This document shows, piece after piece, positions 57,061 to 64,000 of a stretch of DNA of 64,000 bases (position 1 is the stretch's first letter; the number at the start of each line of letters is the position of its first letter). The stretch is from NCBI RefSeq assembly GCF_016894345.1, contig NZ_CP069798.1, forward strand, positions 1,509,385-1,573,384. The letters are read 5' to 3'. Made by a program: the position numbers and the translations under genes. This stretch comes from Paralysiella testudinis (GTDB taxonomy: Bacteria > Pseudomonadota > Gammaproteobacteria > Burkholderiales > Neisseriaceae). Under the pieces are notes generated by a model. It had not been told where the DNA came from. It was given only the letters and a program-made list of their open reading frames with translations, and made no database searches.

Positions 57061-57774
57061 TTAACATACAATAGACCAAGCCCTAGAGGTAATCGACCGA
57101 ATCAATTCAAGCTGTACACGCAACCGATTCCAAGCCACACAAGCAGCATCTACAATCGCATCATAACCATCAAAGCATCGGTTCGATAAATCATGCTGCT
57201 TTAAATACTGCCATATCTGTTCAGACGGATTCAATTCCGGTGAATACGGCGGCAGTTTCAGCATCGTCACGTTATGTAGGTTTAAATCGGCTTGATGCCA
57301 TAAAGCACCATCCATAACCACCACTGCATGACGACCCTCCGGTACTTCCTTGCTGATGTGCTGCATATGTAGCTGCATGGCTTGCTTATTCACATACGGC
57401 AATACCAAACCCACACTGTTGCCGGTTGAGGGGCAGAATGCCCCAAACAGGTAGGCAGACTCAAATTGCTGTTGGCGTACGACCCTCGGCCTTTGGCCGC
57501 AATAGTGCCAAACCCGGGTGATGGATCCTTGCTGGCCGATACGGGTTTCATCTTGAAACCAGATGTCTACGTCAGACAACTCAATATGTTCAGGCAGCAC
57601 TGTCCGAACATGGTTTACGAAGTTTTTTAAAATCATCCATTGCCTGCTGATTCGCTTTGGGATGCCGGCTGCGGGCAGATACCCAGCTGATGCCGATGCG
57701 GGACAATAAGCCGTAAATGCCTTTCGGTGTGTAGTCGGTCTTAAAGTCTTCTTTGGCAATACGGGCAATATCAA
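57061..57774 (-). CDS. IS630 transposase, DDE part (second frame)
   Basis: Carries the catalytic domain: WFQDETRIGQQG (first Asp), VVMDGALWHQ (second Asp) and PPYSPELNPSEQIWQYLK (Glu), DDE_3 type. It is in a different frame from the DNA-binding part. The switch falls at an A6 run (coding strand) at 57623-57628, where FKKLRK of the first frame becomes LKNFVNH. Either a programmed shift or an extra A. Real translation begins in the upstream frame; the 5' ~60 codons of this frame are not meaningful. Confidence 0.8.
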   Translation of the reverse strand: MILPVLPKKTLRPTTHRKAFTAYCPASASAGYLPAAGIPKRISRQWMILKNFVNHVRTVLPEHIELSDVDIWFQDETRIGQQGSITRVWHYCGQRPRVVRQQQFESAYLFGAFCPSTGNSVGLVLPYVNKQAMQLHMQHISKEVPEGRHAVVVMDGALWHQADLNLHNVTMLKLPPYSPELNPSEQIWQYLKQHDLSNRCFDGYDAIVDAACVAWNRLRVQLELIRSITSRAWSIVC

Positions 57775-58108
57775 CAGCAGTCAGCCTGCCGCCGCCCCTT
57801 TGCTGTTGTTGTTCTACAATGGCTTGCTTAAAGGCTTCGATGTCTTTTTCGGCCAACAGGCTTTTGCGGCCTCTGCCGGGTTTGTCGTAGATGCTGTCCA
57901 GCCCATACAGCCAATAGTGCTTTCTGATGACGCTGATGCTTTGTTGATGATAGCCAAAGGTTTGTGCAATGCTGTCTAAGCTGTGACTCAAGCTTAGTTG
58001 ATGCAGCATCAGCAATTTGATCCGCGCTCTCGGATTTGACTCTGTTTTGGACAGTTTCAAAAAATCATGATCATTCAGCTGGTGTTTGCGGGGTGTTAGT
58101 TTGGGCAT
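57590..58108 (-). CDS. IS630 transposase, DNA-binding part (first frame)
   Basis: A 172-codon frame with HTH regions: SHSLDSIAQTFGYHQQSISVIRK and GIYGLLSRIGISWVSARSRHPKA (HTH_29 / winged-helix type). Start MPKLTPRKHQLN lies about 57 bases inside the right end. Fused with the next frame by a one-base shift, it gives a standard ~345-residue transposase. Confidence 0.8.
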   Translation of the reverse strand: MPKLTPRKHQLNDHDFLKLSKTESNPRARIKLLMLHQLSLSHSLDSIAQTFGYHQQSISVIRKHYWLYGLDSIYDKPGRGRKSLLAEKDIEAFKQAIVEQQQQRGGGRLTAVDIARIAKEDFKTDYTPKGIYGLLSRIGISWVSARSRHPKANQQAMDDFKKLRKPCSDSAA

Positions 58109-58165
58109 GGTGGTGTTTGGGGTGTTTGGGCTTGGGTTTTATTATATTGTTTTTTAGAATTGGTA

Positions 58166-58370
58166 TAAAAGCAGTTTGACAGTACCATCCGACCTTGTAT
58201 CTCTCAAGCGGTGAGTAAAACGCGTATTATTCCCGCCCCGTATGGCAGCAAACTGTATCCGACCCAAGTGCCCGACACTGAAATGTAGATAACACTGCCA
58301 TACACCTCATCCTACAATCTGAATGGTATCCAAGTGCGCGGCAGCGCCCGCAAGACACTGCATAAATAAG
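58166..58370 (+). pseudogene. unidentified coding remnant between IS630 and IS110
   Basis: A plus-strand frame from about 58172 reads QFDSTIRPCISQAVSKTRII, then PAPYGSKLYPTQVPDTEM, a TAG, and LPYTSSYNLNGIQVRGSAR before TAA at about 58369. It looks like the end of a surface or translocation protein broken by an internal stop. I do not recognise it. It lies in the decayed KDO locus, so a capsule gene is possible (inference). Confidence 0.35.
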
Positions 58371-58380
58371 GATAGATTAT

Positions 58381-59380
58381 GATGAACTTCCAAGTATTGG
58401 GCATCGACATCAGCAAAAACAAACTAGATTGTGCTCTTATCCGCGACATTGGCAGCAGTAAAATCAAAACCAAAGCATTGCCAAACCACCTCCAAGGCTT
58501 TAACCAACTGACAGAATGGCTGTATAAAAACATCGGTGAAGACTTAAGCCTACTCAAAATTTTCATGGAAGCCACCGGCGTTTACCACGAAGCATTGGCA
58601 GAGTACCTGCATAACAAAGGCATCGCCGTTTATCTGCTTAATCCTGCCGACAGTGCCCATTATGCCAAATACGACAGCTTGCACAAAACCGATAAGGCTG
58701 ATAGCCAGTCACTGGCCAGAGCCGGTATTGACCGCCTCATGCACCACAAAGTACGCCAATGGCAGCCTGCTGCACCCACATCAAGCGGCTCAACGCACTA
58801 CTAGCCCGTCTAGATGCGCTGCAAAGCGATCGCAGCGTGAAGACAACCGCATGGAGAAAGCCGGATTCAGCGCTGTTCCCGAAGCGGTCAGCCAGTCCAT
58901 CAGCACCATGCAGACCAATTTGAAGCAGCAGATCGGCACCATCACACAGGAAATCGAACAACATATTGACCGGCATCCTGATTTGAAAAAGACCGTGCTT
59001 TACTGCGCAGCATACCCGGTGTAGGTGAAGTGGTTTCATTGCGCATGGTTGCGCTCTATCATAGCAAACATTTTACCTCCGCCTCGCAAATGGCTGCCTA
59101 TTTGGGATTGGTGCCGAAAAAACGGGAATCCGGCAAACACAAAGGCAAAGCCATGCTTTCCAAGCGGGGCAGTTCGGTCATACGAGCTAAGTTGTATATG
59201 GCTGCGGTGGTTGCAAAAACGTGGAATCCGGATATTAACGCGCATTACCGCAGACTGAAAGCCAGAAACAAAACGGAAATGCAGACCATCGGCGCAGCGA
59301 TGCGCCGCTTGGTACAGATTTGCTTTGGTGTGTTGAAGCACCAATGCGAATATCAGGCCAAAATAACCATTGCGGCTTGA
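58381..59380 (+). pseudogene. degenerate IS110-family transposase
   Basis: Readable in three frames: MNFQVLGIDISKNKLDCALI (first DEDD Asp), FMEATGVYHEALAEYL (Glu), HKTDKADSQSLARAGI (Asp region), then frameshifts near 58780, 58835 and 58990, and finally the Transposase_20 half VSLRMVALYHSKHF, AAYLGLVPKKRESGK and AKLYMAAVVAKTWNP. IS110 enzymes act as site-specific recombinases guided by bridge RNA, but this copy cannot be intact. Upstream 58166-58380 would be the place for its non-coding end; no clear end was found. Confidence 0.85.
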
Positions 59381-59402
59381 TGCGAGAGATGGTATCTGCC
59401 GG

Positions 59403-59444
59403 CCCAAACAAAACCCCGATAAATTTATCGGGGTTTTGTTTGGG
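59403..59444. terminator. perfect 42-nt palindromic terminator
   Basis: CCCAAACAAAACCCCGATAAA and exact complement without loop, followed by uptake sequence. Strong stem, works in both directions; it lies beyond the ppi gene stop at 59461 (minus) and the IS110 remnant (plus). Confidence 0.85.
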
Positions 59445-59460
59445 CTGCCTGAAAATCAAA

Positions 59461-60222
59461 TTAAGGCTGAATGCCTTTTTCTTGCAGCAGTTTGGCAATT
59501 TCGGCTTGCACTTTTTGCTGGCGTGCCTGATTGCGCAATTGCTCTTTCACTTGCTCAAACGGCGGCGCATCGGCGCTGCGGCGGGCGCCGGCCAGTTTAA
59601 ACAAATAATAGTGGCCTTCCAAATTCACCACATCGCCGGTAATTTGGCCGTCTTTGAGCAAGCTGGCGATGTGCGCTACCGGCGGCGGCAGTTGTTGCGG
59701 GTTCATCCACACATCGGTGGGCGATTGCGGATTCACTTCTTTCATCAGCGCTTCAAAGCTGAGGCCTTTTTTCAGGCGTTCCAAACCGGCTTTGGCGGCG
59801 GCTTCGCTTTCGAACTCTATCGGCAACAGTTTGATTTCGCGGCTGAGCACATCGTAGGTTTGGCGCAAATCGCTGTCGCTCACTTCGATTTTGGCTCTTA
59901 AATGATCAACATAGGCATTGGCGTAGTATTGCGCCTGCAAGTTGGCCAGCCCGGCCTGAATGTCCGGCTGTTTGTCCAAACCGGCTTTTACGGCCTCGGC
60001 TTGCAGCACATCCACGGTTTGCAATTCGCGGGTGATGTCTTGCGTGAGCTGTGCTTTGTTTGGCAACGGTGCGCCGGGCTGCTGAGGCTGAGCGGCCATT
60101 TGCGCCTGTACTTGTTTCAGCATCGCATCAATGCGTGCTTGATCCACTTTGGGTGCTTCGGCCAGCGCCAAGCCGGCGGCAATCATGCTCAAACCGGCCA
60201 ACCACGGGGTAAAACGTTTCAT
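59461..60222 (-). CDS. parvulin/SurA-like periplasmic peptidyl-prolyl isomerase, second gene
   Basis: A 253-residue exported protein; signal MKRFTPWLAGLSMIAAGLALA. N-terminal chaperone-like helices (PNKAQLTQDITRELQTVDVLQAEAVKAGLDKQPDI), then a parvulin-like C-terminal (LPIEFESEAAAKAGLERLKKGLSFEALMKEVNPQS). Likely helps outer-membrane protein folding. The catalytic parvulin core is less canonical than in SurA, so chaperone use is possible. The gene ends just inside the 42-nt palindrome and starts 32 bases after the first isomerase gene on the same strand. Confidence 0.85.
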   Translation of the reverse strand: MKRFTPWLAGLSMIAAGLALAEAPKVDQARIDAMLKQVQAQMAAQPQQPGAPLPNKAQLTQDITRELQTVDVLQAEAVKAGLDKQPDIQAGLANLQAQYYANAYVDHLRAKIEVSDSDLRQTYDVLSREIKLLPIEFESEAAAKAGLERLKKGLSFEALMKEVNPQSPTDVWMNPQQLPPPVAHIASLLKDGQITGDVVNLEGHYYLFKLAGARRSADAPPFEQVKEQLRNQARQQKVQAEIAKLLQEKGIQP

Positions 60223-60254
60223 ACGGGGTGTTCCTTAGCAGAGGTTGTGTTGGG

Positions 60255-61118
60255 TTATTTGATGGTGGCTTTTTGGTAGAGGCTGCCGATGGCGGCTTCT
60301 ACGCGGGCTTCTTGCAGGCGTTGCACCAGTTGTGGTTCCAGCTCTTTGAACGAGGGCACTTTTACCGCGCGTTTGTCGTTGATGTAAAACACCGCAAAAA
60401 TGCCGTTGCCTTGCAGCGGGGTAGTGGTGTATTGGCCTTTTTTCAGGTCTTTCACGGCGGCATAGAGCGGGGGTGCGCTTTGTTCCAGGTCTTTCAGTGC
60501 TACATAAGACTTGGGAATACCGCCGGCGGCTTTGCCGGCCGGGTCGATAGTGTACTGGCTGGCCACCGATTTAAAGCTCTTGCGGGCTTTAAGTGCATCA
60601 ATGGCTTTTTGAGCATCTTCATTGCTGCGGGTCACGATTTCGCCCAATTGTACTTCTTGGCTGCCTTTGTAATGTTGGCTCACATCGTTATATACGGCTT
60701 GGGTTTCTTCGGGGGTAACCGGGTGGCTGCCCACCACGGCGGCTAAAAAAGCACGGGTGAGCAAGTTGTCTTGGAAGGTGGCCCAGTCTTGTTTGAAGCC
60801 GGGCTTTTTGTCGTCGCCCAATTTCTTGGCTTCGGCCATGGCTTCATCCAGTGCGGCCTTGTACTGTGGGCTTTGGTCAATTTTCAGGCGCTTGGCTTCC
60901 TGAATCATCAGGGTGCGGGTAATCAGGCGTTTGGTGATGCTTTGGCGCAATTCGGGCGAATCTTGCACTTGGCCTTGGCTTTCGCGGCTGAGCATTTGCA
61001 CTTGGGCATCTACTTCGGTGCTGTCGATTTTGGTGCCGTTCACGGTGGCCACGGTTTGCGCCAGAGCGGCGCCACTGAAGGCGGTGATAAGTAAGGCGGC
61101 AAGCAGTTGTTTTTTCAT
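60255..61118 (-). CDS. parvulin/SurA-like periplasmic peptidyl-prolyl isomerase, first gene
   Basis: A 287-residue exported protein with signal MKKQLLAALLITAFSGAALA. Helical N-domain (LRQSITKRLITRTLMIQEAKRLKID), then PpiC-type domain (EVQLGEIVTRSNEDAQKAIDALKARKSFKSVASQYTIDPAGKAAGGIP). The AGG-IP loop is the parvulin signature. Together with the following gene it forms a tandem pair of foldases. Start at 61118 (MKKQLL); a 12-residue upstream extension is unlikely. bolA lies 57 bases upstream on the same strand. Confidence 0.9.
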   Translation of the reverse strand: MKKQLLAALLITAFSGAALAQTVATVNGTKIDSTEVDAQVQMLSRESQGQVQDSPELRQSITKRLITRTLMIQEAKRLKIDQSPQYKAALDEAMAEAKKLGDDKKPGFKQDWATFQDNLLTRAFLAAVVGSHPVTPEETQAVYNDVSQHYKGSQEVQLGEIVTRSNEDAQKAIDALKARKSFKSVASQYTIDPAGKAAGGIPKSYVALKDLEQSAPPLYAAVKDLKKGQYTTTPLQGNGIFAVFYINDKRAVKVPSFKELEPQLVQRLQEARVEAAIGSLYQKATIK

Positions 61119-61175
61119 GGTTATGGCTTTCTGGTTAAGTCGGTAAGTAATCAATAATATAATGCGTTCTGGCGT

Positions 61176-61451
61176 TTATGTGCTGTGGTGAAAGTATTCT
61201 TCTGGGCTGGAGGCCTTGATGCTCAAAGCATGGATGCGGTGGGGGAATAGGTCGTGCAGCTTGTCTTTTACCAAGCGTTGCCTTGCCAAGCGGCTTTGCT
61301 TGGAAAACGCTTCGCTCACCACCAGCAAGCGGTAATGGCCACCGCCGGTATTGCCGGCGTGTCCGGTGTGCAGGTGGCTGTCGTTGTGCAATTCAAAATA
61401 AAGCGGTGCTAAGCTGTCTAGGCGTTGCTTTATTTCGGCTTCGATGTTCAT
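61176..61451 (-). CDS. bolA: BolA family protein
   Basis: A 91-residue BolA/IbaG-like protein: SHLHTGHAGNTGGGHYRLLVVSEAFSKQSRLARQRLVKDKLHDLFPHRIHALSIKA. The HxG/GGGHY and RxxR pattern fits; BolA works with monothiol glutaredoxins in iron-sulfur homeostasis. The start overlaps the yciI stop by 4 bases (ATGA), so it is coupled to that gene. Confidence 0.92.
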   Translation of the reverse strand: MNIEAEIKQRLDSLAPLYFELHNDSHLHTGHAGNTGGGHYRLLVVSEAFSKQSRLARQRLVKDKLHDLFPHRIHALSIKASSPEEYFHHST

Positions 61452-61738
61452 GCGGGCAATACTTTCTTAAACGGGCGAATCAGAATTTCGGCATACACCC
61501 CGGCGTCGACATAGGGGTCTTGCTGCGCCCAGGCTTCGGCCTCATCCAGTGAGGCAAAGTCGGCCACAATCAGGCTGCCTGAAAAGGCGGCGTCGTTGCC
61601 GGGCAGGGGGTTGGGGCCGGCCAAGATCAGGCGATTTTCGTCTTGCAATTGCTGTAAACGCGCCAAGTGTTGCGGTCTGGCCGCCAGGCGCGCTTCTAAG
61701 GTATCGTCGGCATCGGTGGCCAGCAACATAAACAACAT
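61448..61738 (-). CDS. yciI: YciI-like protein
   Basis: A 96-residue YciI/DGPF-like protein: MLFMLLATDADDTLEARLAARPQHLARLQQL, and DPYVDAGVYAEILIRPFKKVL with the family's Asp-Pro-Tyr. Function unknown. Its start overlaps the yciB stop by one base, and its own stop overlaps bolA. In Neisseria the order yciB-yciI-bolA-ppi is, as I recall, conserved. Confidence 0.9.
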   Translation of the reverse strand: MLFMLLATDADDTLEARLAARPQHLARLQQLQDENRLILAGPNPLPGNDAAFSGSLIVADFASLDEAEAWAQQDPYVDAGVYAEILIRPFKKVLPA

Positions 61739-62274
61739 CAGTTTGGTTCCTTCGGTATAAAACGGCTGAGGTAGGCGGTTTGCACCAGCACAAATGCAAT
61801 CAACAGGCCGGTGCTGCCGAATAACTTGTAATTAACCCATTGCGCTTCGGTAAAGCGGTACGCTACCCACAAATTGAGTACGCCCATCATAGCCAAAAAC
61901 AATACCCATGCAAAGGTGAGTTTACGCCAAACCGCATCGGGCAGGGTAATTTCTTTGCCCATGGTGGCTTGCAGTGCATTTTTGCCCAGCAGCTGCGAGG
62001 CCAGTAGGGCGGCAGCGAGTAACCAGAATAAAATGCTCGGTTTCCACATAATAAAGTGGGCATCTTTGAAAACAATGGTGGCGCCGCCGAAAATCACAAT
62101 CAGCAATAGGCTAACCCATTGCATGGTTTGCAGCTTTTTGTATTTTATCCAAATAAAGGCTGCCTGAATTACCCCGGCTACCAGTGCCACGGCGGTGGCC
62201 AATACGATGTTTTTGGTGAATACATAAGTGATAAAAAACAGAATAACAACCAATAGTTCAAAAAGCGCTTTCAT
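61738..62274 (-). CDS. yciB: inner-membrane septation protein A (IspZ/YciB)
   Basis: A 178-residue membrane protein with 5-6 hydrophobic segments. Seen: MKALFELLVVILFFITYVFTKNIVLATAVALVAG, WVSLLLIVIFGGATIVFKDAHFIMWKPSILFWLLAAAL, and LWVAYRFTEAQWVNYKLFGSTGLL. YciB is needed for normal membrane/division geometry in enterobacteria. First gene of the yciB-yciI-bolA-ppi-ppi operon on the minus strand. Confidence 0.95.
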   Translation of the reverse strand: MKALFELLVVILFFITYVFTKNIVLATAVALVAGVIQAAFIWIKYKKLQTMQWVSLLLIVIFGGATIVFKDAHFIMWKPSILFWLLAAALLASQLLGKNALQATMGKEITLPDAVWRKLTFAWVLFLAMMGVLNLWVAYRFTEAQWVNYKLFGSTGLLIAFVLVQTAYLSRFIPKEPN

Positions 62275-62733
62275 AAATCCGTATCTTTGAAAAATAAAAA
62301 TCTAAAGTTTATATCGCATAGCAGGCTTCAGGCAGCCTTTACGTAATGTTAAGGTGCTTTGGCCTGGGCGATTTAAAATCGTGCCGAATAATAACAGCAG
62401 CCAGCGCTTTATGGCGAGGCGATTTGTGGTTGACGGCAGGCTGCACACGGTTTTCTGCTTAACTTTGGCGGTTTGGTGCGTGAAAATGCATCAAATTACA
62501 GCGGAATTTGTTACGATTTGCAAACAATCAGCTTGTTTGTTTGTGAAAAAACAATATAAATTAACCAATGCGCTTGGCAGCAGGCATCAGAAAACGCTAT
62601 GATGGCAGCGCTTATCAGGCGATACACAGTGCAAATGAAATTAATGAAATAATACAGTGGTTATCAATATGCAGCCGCAACTGCGTCGATATAAAGCAAT
62701 ACCACTGTATTCAGAACGGGTTGGGAGACAAAT
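62275..62733. other. non-coding region between yciB and fimV, 459 bp
   Basis: No gene or RNA found. It contains one uptake word near 62329 (TTCAGGCAGCC) and AT-rich DNA in the last 150 bases, where promoters for fimV are expected; no confident -35/-10 pair could be chosen. The divergent yciB promoter should lie on the left side. Confidence 0.6.
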
Positions 62734-64000
62734 TTGAATCAGCGTAATCAAATAAAAATCATTGCGGCTTCATTATGTGCCGCCGTATCCATGCAGGTGT
62801 TGGCGGGCTTAGGCGGTTTGCAGGTTCAGTCGGGCTTGGGAGAGCCTTTTTCCGGCAGCATTGTGGTTACCGGCGAAGAAGCACGGCTGTTGCTGAGCAA
62901 TAACGGCGCCGCAGTGATTACCGGCGCACCGCTGCGTGCCACCGTGGTGCGCCAAGGTGATAACGCGGTGTTGCGTCTGCGCTCCAGCCAAGCAATTCAA
63001 GAGCCCTTGCTCAGCTTTGGGCTGGTGGTGGGTGGGCAAGGGCGCCAGTACAGTGCCATTATGGATCCGCCCAATTACCGTGTGCGTGCGGCCACCCCGC
63101 CGGCAACAAGCGCTGATGGCCGTCGCGATGCGGCTAAGGCGGCGGTGAGTGCCGCTTTGCAGGATGCAGGCCAACAAAGCGCACGGGCGCAAACCAATGC
63201 TGCGGCATCGGTGTTTTCCGGCCAGCGCTACACAGTACAGCCGCAAGAAAATTTGATTGATGTGGCGCGCAAAGTGCAGCCCCAAGGCTTAACGCTGGGG
63301 CAAACCATGCGTGCTTTGGTGAAGGCCAATCCGCGTGCGTTTCGCAACGGCAATCCTGATTTGATGTACAAAAACGTAACTTTGCGCATCCCCAGCGCAG
63401 AGCAAATGCGCACATTGGCCAGGCAGCCAATCAGCCGCCCGGCGCCCACTGTAGGTGCGGCGCCGACAACAGCGCCCGAAGCACCCGCAGCTGGGATGGC
63501 GGCAACACCTGAGCCAACGGCTCCGGCATCTGCAGCGGTAAGCACTCCCGCGGATGCACAAACCACAGTGGCAGAAGCATCTGCACCAGTGGCCGCTTCC
63601 GAGCCGCTGGCGGCTTCTGCGGTCATGGCCAGCGAAGCAGAAGCGGCTTCGGCTGTTGTGGCGGCACCGGTAGCGCCCCCGCCGCCCCCACCCACGCCGG
63701 TGGTTGAACCGGAGCCGCAAGCAGGCTTTTTGGATGGTTTGTGGCCTTATATTCTCGGCGGCGGTGGTTTGCTGCTGTTGCTGGCATTATTGCTGCTGTT
63801 GCGCCGCCGCCAGCAAGCGCGTGCTGACGAAGCAGAAGAGGCCGCCGATGAAGTGGTGTTGGCAGATGAGCCTGTCCGTGCCGATCCGTCTTATGCTGTA
63901 GCCGCTGCTGCGGCAGCCCCTGTGAATAATGAAGACGACGATATTGTTTTTGCCGATATCGAACAGCAAATCAAAACTGTGGAAACGCCTACGCAAGCCC
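62734..64000 (+). CDS. fimV: FimV/TspA-like protein, N-terminal part (cut by window edge)
   Basis: At least 422 codons, running off the right edge. Probably TTG start at 62734 (MNQRNQIKIIAASLCAAVS) with a GGGAG site 7 bases upstream; an in-frame ATG at 62791 would lose the signal. After the signal peptide: LGGLQVQSGLGEPFSGSIVV, a LysM-like region (YTVQPQENLIDVARKVQ, NVTLRIPSAEQM), a long Pro/Ala-rich linker, a transmembrane helix (LLLLLALLLLLRRR, about residue 345), then an acidic cytoplasmic part. FimV/TspA organises polar pili and was found as a T-cell antigen in meningococcus. Confidence 0.9.
   Translation, partial: MNQRNQIKIIAASLCAAVSMQVLAGLGGLQVQSGLGEPFSGSIVVTGEEARLLLSNNGAAVITGAPLRATVVRQGDNAVLRLRSSQAIQEPLLSFGLVVGGQGRQYSAIMDPPNYRVRAATPPATSADGRRDAAKAAVSAALQDAGQQSARAQTNAAASVFSGQRYTVQPQENLIDVARKVQPQGLTLGQTMRALVKANPRAFRNGNPDLMYKNVTLRIPSAEQMRTLARQPISRPAPTVGAAPTTAPEAPAAGMAATPEPTAPASAAVSTPADAQTTVAEASAPVAASEPLAASAVMASEAEAASAVVAAPVAPPPPPPTPVVEPEPQAGFLDGLWPYILGGGGLLLLLALLLLLRRRQQARADEAEEAADEVVLADEPVRADPSYAVAAAAAAPVNNEDDDIVFADIEQQIKTVETPTQA

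Larger units (their letters stand above)
57046..58165 (-). mobile_element. IS630-family insertion sequence in kpsF
   Basis: 1120 bp bounded by TA-CTAATTCT (left, imperfect) and the complement of TA-CCAATTCTAAAAAACAAT (right). It carries a transposase split into two overlapping minus frames. Terminal bases match those of the TACCAAT mini-elements at 9.2, 21.4 and 30.5 kb. Inserted at TA in the kpsF C-terminal region, consistent with IS630/Tc1 target preference. The sequence to the right does not complete kpsF, so a deletion followed. Confidence 0.85.

Overview
The window looks like chromosome of a member of the Neisseriaceae, close to or within Neisseria. Three signs point there: (i) very frequent 12-mers AGGCTGCCTGAA and their complements, a DNA-uptake-sequence dialect of this family (the form I know as the Simonsiella-type dialect), many as inverted pairs acting as terminators; (ii) Correia-type (CREE) mini-elements with the TATAGTGGATT terminus and the typical core; (iii) Neisseria-like gene order, notably dnaB followed by pilH-pilI-pilJ-pilK-pilX. 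Most of the sequence is GC-rich housekeeping DNA.

Layout. 0-4.4 kb (minus): leuB (cut by the edge), a DUF1444 protein, leuD, an entericidin-type lipoprotein, another lipoprotein and leuC. 4.6-11.1 kb: gshA, trpS, gshB, two adjacent diacylglycerol kinase genes split by a long mini-element, a PCuAC copper chaperone and sodB. 11.3-16.4 kb: dnaB and five minor-pilin genes. 16.5-23 kb: SDR enzyme, trmA, lolA, a DUF455 protein, gph, a pair of YeeE/YedE transporter halves split by a mini-element, rraA-like and osmC-like genes. 23.0-27.7 kb is a scar: an intact-looking IS5-family element, pirin, DUF896 and HxlR genes, then an IS3-family element whose centre is inverted, flanked by two unrelated gene remnants. 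27.7-33.5 kb: radA, a methyltransferase, an FAH-family enzyme and a cystine-type ABC importer. 33.7-40.9 kb: trpG-trpD, prfA, hemA, pdxH, nadE, a DUF971 gene and ubiE.

40.9-42.6 kb is an AT-rich island with a broken Ig-like surface or secretion-associated gene and a small exported protein. 42.6-53.5 kb returns to core genes: a VWA lipoprotein, glutathione peroxidase, putP, ldcA, cca, glnD and an NCS2-like permease. 54.0-59.4 kb is a decayed KDO locus of lower GC: kdsA, a KdsB-KdsC fusion gene and a kpsF arabinose-5-phosphate isomerase gene broken by a frameshift and by an IS630-family element, then unidentified debris and a degenerate IS110-family transposase. With intact kpsF these genes would make CMP-KDO from ribulose 5-phosphate, as in capsule clusters. 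The window closes with two parvulin-type isomerase genes, bolA, yciI, yciB and the start of fimV/tspA.

The most interesting signals: the IS630 element at 57.0-58.2 kb has ends (TA-C[C/T]AATTCT) matching those of the 102-202 bp mini-elements at 9.2, 21.4 and 30.5 kb, while those mini-elements carry a CREE-like core shared with elements that have quite different ends (1.1 and 2.0 kb). One of them sits exactly between the stop codon of one yedE half and the start codon of the other. Also notable are the KdsB-KdsC fusion, the IS3 internal inversion and the AT-rich island. Everything was read by eye; no search or alignment program was run.
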